The notes under the pieces were generated by a model. It was not told where the DNA came from. It searched no databases and saw nothing but the letters and a program-made list of their open reading frames with translations. From positions 1-54,312 of the forward strand of contig CBFFRP010000566.1 of NCBI GenBank assembly GCA_965644295.1: a stretch of 54,312 bases of DNA, given 5' to 3'. This document shows, one piece after another, positions 40,229 to 52,600 of the stretch (positions are counted from its first letter, which is position 1; each line of letters starts with the position of its first letter). This DNA is from Paraphysomonas bandaiensis. Taxonomy: Eukaryota; Chrysophyceae. The position numbers were made by a program, and so were the translations under genes.

Positions 40229-40616
40229 TGTAATCTTTCTGATGAGAAAGACCGTGTTTACAACGTTTTATATGAATTTAAAGTGCTTCCCAAACCGAGA
40301 ATACACTGTCCAGAACACCAAACCGGTGAAACTGCCTCCTAACACAAGCAAACCGCGAGTATAGAATGAATTAAATTACGTTAAAACGTGTAAAGAAAGA
40401 AAGTGAAATCATACAACACTCTATCTTGCTGTGAATCATCTACAGTTTACAGTATCATACTTGCAGTTATACGGGACGTATATCCCTTCAAGAATACTTA
40501 AACAGCAAGGTACACAGATAAACTGAAAATAAAAGTACAACAGCATGCTACCTAGAGTACCGCAGTATAACACCGTATAACTCCACGTATAACAGTAACT
40601 ACAGGTATGCGTGACA
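40229..40616 (-). repeat. gypsy 5' LTR
   Basis: A direct repeat of 33954-34341; the left boundary is uncertain by about two bases. On the minus strand the sequence after it begins with the palindrome GTATTAATAC; I found no tRNA-like primer site and no complement in the LTR. Confidence 0.93.
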
Positions 40617-40681
40617 GTTCCACCACACGACAGTCCCTCGTATGCATTACAAGATGCCCTCATGTGTGTGTATGTGTGTAT

Positions 40682-43600
40682 ATGAATCCACTCATTCTCT
40701 GTGTGTTTGTGTCTCAGATAACACTCACAGTTGCCTCAGTAGCCTCTCAAGAGGCAGCGCTGTGTGACTTCATTCAGGCGACTGATGTTACCTCCATACG
40801 GTCTGAGTGGACCTGTGCGGATGTGGGGAACAAGTGCAGCTTCACTGGAGTCACCTGCACAGGATCGAACATAACCAGAGTGGACTTAAATGATGATGGA
40901 ATATCAGGATCTCTCCCGTCATCTATCAGCGATATGACTGCATTGACATATTTGAATATTGCTTACAACTCTCTCATCGGTACACTCCCCTCATCACTGG
41001 GTCTGATGACTTCTCTTGATGATCTCGATCTATATGGCAATTCCTTAACGGGTCCTCTCCCCTCATCACTGGGTCAGATGACTTCTCTTAGTAGACTCCA
41101 TCTATATTCCAATTCCTTAACGGGTCCTCTCCCCTCATCTATCGGTGATATGACTGCATTGACATATTTGAGTATTGCTCACAACTCTCTCATCGGTACT
41201 CTCCCCTCATCACTGGGTCAGATGACTTCTCTTAATGTTCTCTATCTAAATTCCAATTCCTTAACGGGTTCTCTCCCCTCATCTATCAGCGATATGACTG
41301 CACTGACATATTTGAATATTGCTTACAACTCTCTCATCGGTACACTCCCCTCATCACTGGGTCTGATGACTTCTCTTCGTGAACTCTATCTATATGACAA
41401 TTCCTTAACGGGTCCTCTCCCCTCATCACTGGGTCTGATGACTTCTCTTAGTAATCTCCATCTATATTCCAATTCCTTAACGGGTCCGCTCCCCTCATCA
41501 CTGGGTCAGATGACTTCTCTTAGTAGACTCCATCTATATTCCAATTCCTTAACGGGTCCTCTCCCCTCATCTATCGGTGATATGACTGCATTGACATATT
41601 TGAGTATTGCTCACAACTCTCTCATCGGTACTCTCCCCTCATCACTGGGTCAGATGACTTCTCTTAATGTTCTCTATCTAAATTCCAATTCCTTAACGGG
41701 TTCTCTCCCCTCATCTATCAGCGATATGACTGCACTGACATATTTGAATATTGCTTACAACTCTCTCAACGGTACACTCCCCTCATCACTGGGTCAGATG
41801 ACTTCTCTTCGTGAACTCTATCTATATGACAATTCCTTAACGGGTTCTCTCCCCTCGTCTATCGGTGATATGACTGCATTGACATATTATATTTGAATAT
41901 TGCTTACAACTCTCTCATCGGTACACTCCCCTCATCACTGGGTCTGATGACTTCTCTTGATGATCTCGATCTATATGGCAATTCCTTAACGGGTCCTCTC
42001 CCCTCATCACTGGGTCAGATGACTTCTCTTAGTAATCTCCATCTATATTCCAATTCCTTAACGGGTCCGCTCCCCTCATCACTGGGTCAGATGACTTCTC
42101 TTAGTAGACTCCATCTATATTCCAATTCCTTAACGGGTCCTCTCCCCTCATCTATCGGTGATATGACTGCATTGACATATTTGAGTATTGCTCACAACTC
42201 TCTCATCGGTACTCTCCCCTCATCACTGGGTCAGATGACTTCTCTTAATGTTCTTTATCTAAATTCCAATTCCTTAACGGGTTCTCTCCCCTCATCTATC
42301 AGCGATATGACTGCATTGACATATTTGAATATTGCTTACAACTCTCTCATCGGTACTCTCCCCTCATCACTGGGTCAGATGACTTCTCTTAGACATCTCA
42401 ATCTATATGGCAAATCCTTAACGGGTCCTCTCCCCTCATCTATCAGCGATATGACTGCATTGACATATTTGCATATTGGTTACAACTCTCTCAACGGTAC
42501 ACTCCCCTCATCACTGGGTCAGATGACTTCTCTTAGTAGACTCCATCTATATTCCAATTCCTTAACGGGTCCGCTCCCCTCATCACTGGGCCAGATGACT
42601 TCTCTTAGTTATCTCAATCTATATGACAATTCCTTAACGGGTCCGCTCCCCGACTCTTTTTCCAGTCTAACTAATTTACGAACTCTAAGGGGTGATGGCA
42701 ATATGTTCACAGCTGTCTACCCTTCCGAGCTATGCACAATGACTAAATTAACAACATTCTACCTCACACAAACCAGTTACCATGAATGCTTGAGACCCAC
42801 ATCTGCCCCGACCCCTTTCCCTTCAGGACAACCATCTGGTCCTACAGGACAACCAACTGGTCAACCTAGTGGACAACCATCTACCGAACCGACAGGACAG
42901 CCATCTGGCCAACCTAGTGGACAACCATCTGGGATCCCTACTGGGCAGCCATCATGCCAACCCACAGGTGAGCCATCTGGTGAACCGACAGGACAGCCAT
43001 CTGGGCAGCCATCATGCCAACCCACAGGTGAGCCATCTGTGATCCCTACTGGACAGCCATCTGGTCAACCCAGTGGACAACCATCTGGTCAACCTAGTGG
43101 ACAGCCATCTAGTGAACCCACAGGACAACCATCTGGCCAACCTAGTGTACTGCCATCAAGCGAACCAACAGGGCAGCCATCTGGTCAACCTAGTGGACCG
43201 CCATCTGGGCAACCTAGTGGACAACCATCTGGGATCCCTACTGGGCAGCCATCATGCCAACCCACAGGTGAGCCATCTGTGATCCCTACTGGACAGCCAT
43301 CTGGCAAACCCAGTGGACAACCATCTGGTCAACCTAATGGACAGCCATCTAGTGAACCCACAGGACAACCATCTGGCCAACCTAGTGTATTGCCATCAAG
43401 CGAACCAACAGGGCAGCCATCTGGTCAACCTAGTGGACCGCCATCTGGGCAACCTAGTGGACAACCATCTGGGATCCCTACTGGGCAGCCATCTGATGAA
43501 CCTAGTGGACAACCATCTGGTCAACCTACAGGTGAGCCATCTGGTCAACCTAGTGGACCGCCATCTGGGCAACCTACGGGGCAGCCATCATGCCAACCTA

Positions 43601-46600
43601 GTGGACAACCATCTGGCCTACCTAGTGTATTGCCATCAAGCGAACCAACAGGGCAGCCATCTGGTCAACCTAGTGGACCGCCATCTGGGCAACCTAGTGG
43701 ACAACCATCTGGGATCCCTACTGGGCAGCCATCTGATGAACCTAGTGGACAACCATCTGGTCAACCTACAGGTGAGCCATCTGGTCAACCTAGTGGACCG
43801 CCATCTGGGATCCCTACTGGGCAGCCATCATGCCAACCCACAGGTGAGCCATCTGGTGAACCGACAGGACAGCCATCTGGGCAGCCATCATGCCAACCCA
43901 CAGGTGAGCCATCTGTGATCCCTACTGGACAGCCATCTGGTCAACCCAGTGGACAACCATCTGGTCAACCTAGTGGACAGCCATCTAGTGAACCCACAGG
44001 ACAACCATCTGGCCAACCTAGTGTACTGCCATCAAGCGAACCAACAGGGCAGCCATCTGGTCAACCTAGTGGACCGCCATCTGGGCAACCTAGTGGACAA
44101 CCATCTGGGATCCCTACTGGGCAGCCATCATGCCAACCCACAGGTGAGCCATCTGTGATCCCTACTGGACAGCCATCTGGCAAACCCAGTGGACAACCAT
44201 CTGGTCAACCTAATGGACAGCCATCTAGTGAACCCACAGGACAACCATCTGGCCAACCTAGTGTATTGCCATCAAGCGAACCAACAGGGCAGCCATCTGG
44301 TCAACCTAGTGGACCGCCATCTGGGCAACCTAGTGGACAACCATCTGGGATCCCTACTGGGCAGCCATCTGATGAACCTAGTGGACAACCATCTGGTCAA
44401 CCTACAGGTGAGCCATCTGGTCAACCTAGTGGACCGCCATCTGGGCAACCTACGGGGCAGCCATCATGCCAACCTAGTGGACAACCATCTGGCCTACCTA
44501 GTGAACCGCCATCTTGTGAACCCACAGGACAACCATCTGGGATCCCTACTGGACAGCCATCTAGTGAACCCACAGGTGAGCCATCTGGTCAACCTAGTGC
44601 ACTGCCATCAATCGAACCGACAGGACAGCCATCTCGTCAACCTAGTGGACAACCATCTGGGATCCCTACTGGGCAGCCATCATGCCAACCCACAGGTGAG
44701 CCATCTGGTCAACCTAGTGGACAACCATCTGGGATCCGTACTGGGCAGCCATCTGATGAACCTAGTGGACAACCATCTGGTCAACCTAGTGGACCGCCAT
44801 CTGGGCAACCTACGGGGCAGCCATCATGCCAACCTAGTGGACAACCATCTGGCCTACCTAGTGAACCGCCATCTTGTGAACCCACAGGACAGCCATCTGG
44901 GATCCCTACTGGACAGCCATCTTGTGAACCCACAGGTGAGCCATCTGGTCAACCTAGTGCACAGCCATCAATCGAACCGACAGGACAGCCATCATGCCAG
45001 CCCAGTGGACAACCATCTGGGATCCCTACTGGGCAGCCATCATGCCAACCCACAGGTGAGCCATCTGTGATCCCTACTGGACAGCCATCTGGTCAACCCA
45101 GTGGACAACCATCTGGTCAACCTAATGGACAGCCATCTAGTGAACCCACAGGACAACCATCTGGCCAACCTAGTGTATTGCCATCAAGCGAACCAACAGG
45201 GCAGCCATCTGGTCAACCTAGTGGACCGCCATCTGGGCAACCTAGTGGACAACCATCTGGGATCCCTACTGGGCAGCCATCTGATGAACCTAGTGGACAA
45301 CCATCTGGTCAACCTACAGGTGAGCCATCTGGTCAACCTAGTGGACCGCCATCTGGGCAACCTACGGGGCAGCCATCATGCCAACCTAGTGGACAACCAT
45401 CTGGCCTACCTAGTGAACCGCCATCTTGTGAACCCACAGGACAACCATCTGGGATCCCTACTGGACAGCCATCTAGTGAACCCACAGGTGAGCCATCTGG
45501 TCAACCTAGTGCACTGCCATCAATCGAACCGACAGGACAGCCATCTCGTCAACCTAGTGGACAACCATCTGGGATCCCTACTGGGCAGCCATCATGCCAA
45601 CCCACAGGTGAGCCATCTGGTCAACCTAGTGGACAACCATCTGGGATCCGTACTGGGCAGCCATCTGATGAACCTAGTGGACAACCATCTGGTCAACCTA
45701 GTGGACCGCCATCTGGGCAACCTACGGGGCAGCCATCATGCCAACCTAGTGGACAACCATCTGGCCTACCTAGTGAACCGCCATCTTGTGAACCCACAGG
45801 ACAGCCATCTGGGATCCCTACTGGACAGCCATCTTGTGAACCCACAGGTGAGCCATCTGGTCAACCTAGTGCACAGCCATCAATCGAACCGACAGGACAG
45901 CCATCATGCCAGCCCAGTGGACAACCATCTAGGATCCCTACTGGACGGCCATCATGCCAACCTAGTGTACCGCCATCTGGTGAACCGACAGGACAGCCAT
46001 CTGGGCAACCTAGTGGACAACCATCTGGGATCCCTACTGGGCAGCCATCATGCCAACCCACAGGTGAGCCATCTGGTCAACCTAGTGGACAGCCATCTCG
46101 TCAACCTAGTGGACAACCATCTGGGATCCCTACAGGGCAGCCATCATGCCAACCCACAGGTGAGCCATCTGGTCAACCTAGTGGACCGCCATCTGGGCAA
46201 CCTACGGGGCAGTCATCATGCCAACCTAGTGGACAACCATCTGGCCTACCTAGTGGACCGCCATCTTGTGAACCCACAGGACAGCCATCTGGGATCCCTA
46301 CTGGACAGCCATCTAGTGAACCCACAGGTGAGCCATCTGGTCAACCCAGTGGACAACCATCTGGGATCCCTACAGAACAGCCATCATGTCAACCCACAGG
46401 TGAGCCATCTGGTCAACCTAGTGGGCAGCCGTCAAGTGTACCAACAGGGCAACCATCTGGGATTTCTTCTAGATTACCATCAGAACAACCTATAGTACAG
46501 CCATCTCGGATTCCAACACTACCGTCATCAAGTCAACCATCTCGAATACCCACAGGACAGCCATTTGGTGAACCAACAGCACCACCATTTGTCCAACCTA

Positions 46601-49600
46601 CTGCACTGCCATCTGGACAACTACATTCGATTTTTCCATCGACGCATGCTCCTTCAGTTGCACGTTTACCTGAGATATTACATATGGACTGGACTGTGTA
46701 TCGAGATCGCGTTACACTTTCAATTCAGCTCTCTAGCAGAGGCTATGTGTATTGTGCAAGCTTTGAATCTATGGTAATCGTCGACTCTGTAAATTCTGTA
46801 ATTTTTACAAACAATTTTGATTACGTGGATGATGCTTCTGTTAACGCCTCAATCACAATAACATCTCTAACACCGTCCACGAATTACACACTCTATTGTG
46901 TCACGCAAAACAATCACCTGTTAGCTCCCTCGTATGAAGAAATGCTCTCGAATGCAGTCGTTTGGGAAACTCTCTGTTGTAAGAGCATATTTGTGGATTT
47001 GAATATGTTTGTACTGCAAGAAAATAATGTGGGCTGGAATATGGTTGTAGTAACCCTTTCGGCAGCTCCGTCATCCAGCAGTGATATGTGGATATCTGCT
47101 GGGGTGTCAAACAGCAGTGGTTCGTACACTGTATCCCCCTTTCTGGATGACGTTGTGACTGTTACACGTTCCTCATGGTCGAAGACACATTACTTCACTG
47201 TCGCCAACTGTGCGCCGGGACTGTACACACTACAGGTGACTATGATGGATTTCGCAGTGCAGCAGGAGTATGATGTAATCTTCCGAAGTGGGCAGTCGTT
47301 CACTGTAGAGCCCTCTGAAGTAGAACCCAGCACCCCGCGTTTAATGTCAGCGCAGTTCTCAAAGAGTGGTGAGTCCGCTGTCCTGAAATTTGATTCACCT
47401 ACAGACAAGGCGCAGTATTCCTCATATTTCAAGTGCTCTCGTCTCCTGGATGTAGCTGGGGCCTTATCGTCAGACTGCCTTTGGACCTCGGCCACCACAC
47501 TTACTGTGTATTTCAAAGGGCCTCTTCTACCTGAAGTGGGTGATAGTGTGGTGCTACTGCGGGGTAAACTGAGAGCTCAATGCACCTCCACATCGTCAGA
47601 GTGTACTGGCTGGGCTACTGTGAACAGGACAGAGATGGTTTTAGCTGCTCCCTACGACCCCATCTCACCCACCCTCGTTGTGACACACCCAAAGGTCTCC
47701 GGTCCCTGCGACAGACCTGTGATCGATATTACTGCCTCCTCTGGTTCGGGTGGTCGACCATGGAAACACTTCAACATCACTGTGACCAGTTTTAGCGATA
47801 CCGTCCATACAGTTCAGGAATGGCTTCTAGAGAATTACGTGATTAGCCCACCACCTGCAATGCCAGCGCAACTATTTCAAGGTGGTTATAGGTACATCTT
47901 TGAGCTATGGCTGTGCAATTTTTTCGGTGAATGCAGCTCTGCCATAGCTATCATAAAAACGGTAAATGATATTCTGCCGTATGTTTCTATGGTGGGACAA
48001 CTCTCTCGACAGATATTCACTTACACTCCTCTGGTACTGCAGTCTAATGCTTTTTTAACTGAATGCGACGGTTCTGCATCGTATTCCAACTTAATCTATG
48101 ATTGGAAAATATTCGAGGATGAAGTGGAGCACTTTGAGTTAGTGTCGTTGTCGAGTGACCCGAGAAAATTTAAGTTGCTACCTTATTCTTTTAACGTAAG
48201 TTCTGTTTACGAAATAAAGTTATCTGTGACAAACTCTCTGTCGGGGCTGTCCTCATCCACAGTTGTATACGTGTCAGTAGTTCAGTCCGATATTGTGGCA
48301 ATCATTGAGGGAGGATCACAGCAATCATTGCGAATCGGCGGAAGTGTGTTATTGGATGCATCTGGCAGTTATGATAAAAATATTCCACCCGAATTACGCC
48401 CTCCAGCTGAGAGCAGTGGGTTTGAATTCCGCTGGACTTGTATGCAGTTGTTTCCAGCTCTCCTTCTGCGGTGTGATGATTTGAATATACAATCAAATGC
48501 TATCACTACTCCACATTTACTTCATATATTTACAACGAATAAGACAAAGGAGCACTCGGAGTATTCCATAAGTGTGGAAGTGCTTAGTGTTGCTGATGGC
48601 AGGCAAGCGGAGAGCTCAGTGGTTGTGCGAGTGACTGAAGCATTGGCTCCGATTGTGTCTATAAGGAGAAGCGGAGCAGCGAATGGTGTCAACCCTTTGT
48701 CTTCTCTGGTTTTGCTGGGAACTGCGCAATTAAGTGTGGCCCAATCAGCATTTTGGGCTATCAACGAGCCATCTGTTGATCTGGCTTCTATCACATCTAC
48801 GGCGACGTATGTATTACTAGCAAAAGGGCTACAGTCAGTCAATTTGGTTGTTAGTGCCGGCTCTATTCCTGGTCGGTCGGTTCCCTATGTATTTTCACTT
48901 ACCTGTGGCTCGTCCACAGTATCATTGACAGTGATGTTTAATACTCCTCCTCAGCCTGGTCTACTTTCAGTGTTCCCTCCCTCAGGTATAGCGTGGGATA
49001 CAGTCTTTACGCTCATTGCGGAGTCTTGGTCTGATGAAGACTTGCCATTGTCCTATGTAATGGGTTATGTGGAGGATGACCACTATCCGATTGTGAGAAG
49101 TCGGTTGGAGATGTCTTATGCCAGCTCCACATTTCCACCTGGGGACAGTATAAATGGATACACATTGTTTTGTTATGTTCGTGTGCTGGATAGTTTGGAT
49201 GCAGCTTCTCGGTTGCAGACGTCAGTTGTGGTTCGTTCTAATACAGCCCTCTCGACAACATTAGCACGTGAGAAGTTTCGATTGGAACTAGAATCGAGTG
49301 GAAACAATATTGAGTTGACGAAGCAAATCCTCTCATTGTCCAGTTCTTATCTGAATACCAAGAACTGCTCCTCAGCACCCAACTGTACCACTCTGAACCG
49401 TCATGAGTGTTTTAGTGTTGATCATACATGTGGATCATGCTTGGCTGGGTATGTAGGAGAAGAGGGTGCATCTAACCATGGTTGTGTACCTGAAAGCGAT
49501 ATGTTAACACATTCTCCTGGTGTGGTTTGTGACACTGACTATGACTGCAGTGTATGGGAGTACTGTAAGATTACGGAGTCACCCTCCGTTTGTGATTATC

Positions 49601-52600
49601 TTCGGAAGACATGTACCGGCAACTGCTCGCATCGAGGCACTTGCATACTTCAGGACAGTGACAGCGGAGCTGCTGTGTCCGAGTGTCTATTAATTGACTC
49701 TTCATGTGAGGCGAAGTGTCTATGTGATAAAGGATTCAGTGGTTTGTTTTGTGAGTATACAGCCGAGGAGGCGAGAGTACGGACTATTATGAGAGAAGCC
49801 AATCTGAATGAGCTAGATGGTGTCACTAGAGTAGATGATCCAACTGTGGAGTCGATATTGGAGTGGCAACAAATTTTAGTTACACTTACGACACAATCGA
49901 GTGAACTATCTGAAGTGGGGGCAGAGCATGGTCTCAATATTGCTGATACGATTTTAAGTAACTCTACACTGCTATCGGTGGACACATATGAGGCATATTA
50001 TAGTGACACTCTGACAGCAGTAGATAGCATTGCCACTGTTTCAATGAATACTTTGTCATCCTCATTGGCCTCGTCGAGTATCACTCATCCTCACGGCAGC
50101 GTCCTCCTCAACAAGAGCTCATTCATCGCGTCCCGAGTTGCGTCCGCACTGGACACGTATGGGTCAGGTGTAAGAAGATCTCTGATTGAGGGCCAACGCG
50201 GGAACCGGATTTTACGAAAGTCATTTCAACAAATCACAGAAGTTTTTACCTCTTCAGTTAATAATGAAGATATTTCAATGGCAGTACCACAGTCATTTGC
50301 AAAGACGTCGGCTGGATTACTGCCCTCGTCTCTCCAATTTCATAGAAATAGTACACGGCACCCCTCGCGGAGTTTAAAGGTTTCATTGAGTAGTATTCGG
50401 TCGAAGCTTTATGACAATGGGAATTACAATTCGGATGTGTTGCAAATGGCTATTGATGGCTCGATATACACCAACGATTCTTTCAAGATAATTATACAAA
50501 ATAATAATCCTATCTACTACGGCCGAGTACACGCCAGCAATACCACATTTAACGTGACTTGTGATCATGATGTGTACACCACTCACATAGTACCCTGTCG
50601 CCCGTCAGCTGTGAACGTCGCTTGTAATGGCACTGCCGCAGAAGTAAGGCTACATTGTCCGGATATTTTCTCTGAACCTCATTGCCGAGTCTTGTCTACC
50701 AGAGGGAACTTCAACTGCACTGTTGACTCTTATACTGCGTGGAACACCACATGCTTGTGTCGGCTCACTTCAATAGGATATCAATTCCGAGGTGATGAAC
50801 TGTCATCGTATGATACAAACCGTTCTCCCTCTCAGCGACGCGTGGATGAGACAGGACAAGAGCAGGTGATTTTGCGAGAGTCGGGGTATGTGGAGCTCGT
50901 GAGCACGTCAGAGTACGTTGCTGGCGACTTTTCTGCAACTGTTGTTCTAGCTCAGGAGTTCGATTCACCTGAGGACTTGCAAGCAGTATTGTTGGTTGTA
51001 TCGTTGTTTGGGACAGTTTGGGGCATGGGATTCCTTGCAATGTGTTATATGTTGGCAACGTCAGCGTATGGTTCCAAAAGGGAGAAATTAAAATGTGGGA
51101 CAATCCCGAGTCCAGACGTGAATAGTGCTTCCCAAAATGCAATTACCACGGACTCGATGAAAATGCGACTTCATTCGTATGTAAAGGAAGTTTTCCCGGC
51201 AGTGTACAACACAGAATCGCCGTGGAGTCGATTGTGGAGAGAGCTTAAGAGCCATCATCGTTACATAGCTTTAGTTCTCTCAAAAGACTACACGAATACA
51301 GTGAACCAAAGAATTCGAGTGTTGCTGCACCTGTTAACGACACTTTCTATGCTGATGTTTTTCCTAGCGTTGTTGTATGACTTTGAGGTATAGTTGCATT
51401 AATATAGTTTTTCGTAATGCTAATGACGTTCATATAGTATCCAGAAGACAATGGAAAATGCGAGGCTCATATCACTGCCTCACAGTGCGCAACTGAGAAG
51501 TCGATGCTAGATTCGTCCCAGAAAGTGTGTCAGTGGGTTGAAGATAATGACACGGTTGGGGGATACTCGTGTGTATTTGTTAGCCCTGAGGTTACTCTGA
51601 AGGTGCATAGACTCTCTTTTCCATCTTAGCATTGGTCTTTACATCTCGTCTGTATGTATCATTAGGCTATCATGATTGCCTCTGTTATATGCTCCATCTT
51701 CAGCATGTTCGGAAATGCAATTGTCGATTTTATATTCGACATTCTAGCTGCTCCCACTGCATTCTGCTCAAGGCAAAATGCTGCTGAGCAAATAAACGGT
51801 CAGATCCAACGGCGTGCTGCTCAATTTGGCAGACGAGTGTCAGCCATAACTACTAATTTATCTGATCAATTTAAGAGTAGTGTGGGGAGGAAGAGAAAAA
51901 CGTCGTCTTTCATATCGATTGAATCCACCACACGTCACCTGCCATATACTTGTATTACTGCCCAGCAGTTGGCACTATCTTCGCTTGGCAGTATCGTCGC
52001 AGAAGTAAATCCATCCTTACAAACCATTGAACGTCGTTCCAGTCGTAGTCAGCGCATAAGCAGAAATATGGATACACCTCACCCACATTCGAGTAGTTTT
52101 CAGTCCTATTACAGCCCCTGTCCCGTGAGCCGGCGGTCCGAGGGAGTGGATATAGTGGCAGCAATTCCGTCGACTATTCTGTCCATCTCAACGGATGATT
52201 TATATATAGACCTGTGCATTGATATTGCGGAGCAAATGAGATGCCTAAGAACCACTAGACAAAAGGATGCGTTTATGATGGCCTGGTGGTATGTGTATAA
52301 TGTGATGTTCTTCATTTCGTTGCGTTTAATGTGTTTCTTGCAGCTTAGGAAGTAATGATCAATTCAAGCCAGAGTATGCGAGTATTATTGAGAAAACACT
52401 GAAGGAACACCTTGCCTTTGTAAAAAAGGAAGTGGCTCTCAAGCGGAATAAATTGAATCAAATTGAAGACATATATATTGGTCTGGAGCTGCTCCACATG
52501 TTTGTGCTGGATGTCCTCGGTAGAGGTAAAAAGCGTTCTTATGTTGCATATGTGATATTGCAATCTTCACCGCAATAAATATACTTACCTACTTGGTGTT

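Larger units (their letters stand above)
33954..40616 (-). mobile_element. complete Ty3/gypsy-type LTR retrotransposon
   Basis: Two LTRs of about 388 bp that I read as identical, beginning TGTAATC and ending GTGACA, enclose gag and pol on the minus strand. A 4-bp direct repeat GTTC flanks the element (33950-33953 and 40617-40620). A purine tract (34342-34358) precedes the 3' LTR. Identity of the LTRs and intact frames indicate a very recent insertion. Confidence 0.95.

Noticed and set aside
40229-40260. Self-priming for the gypsy element like that proposed for copia
   Set aside because: The sequence after the LTR (GTATTAATAC...) has no complement within the LTR; it is only a palindrome.
40664-40717. 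Possible 54-bp intron at the start of the giant gene (GTGTGT...TCTCAG)
   Set aside because: It is in phase and has splice-like ends, but removing it would delete the hydrophobic core of the signal peptide; I kept it as coding, although it is not excluded.
42800-46500. Long ORFs in the second frame of the PSGQ region (HLVNLVDNHL-type repeats)
   Set aside because: They arise automatically because the 12-base repeat lacks stops in other frames; the PSGQ frame continues with LRRs before and structured domains after.
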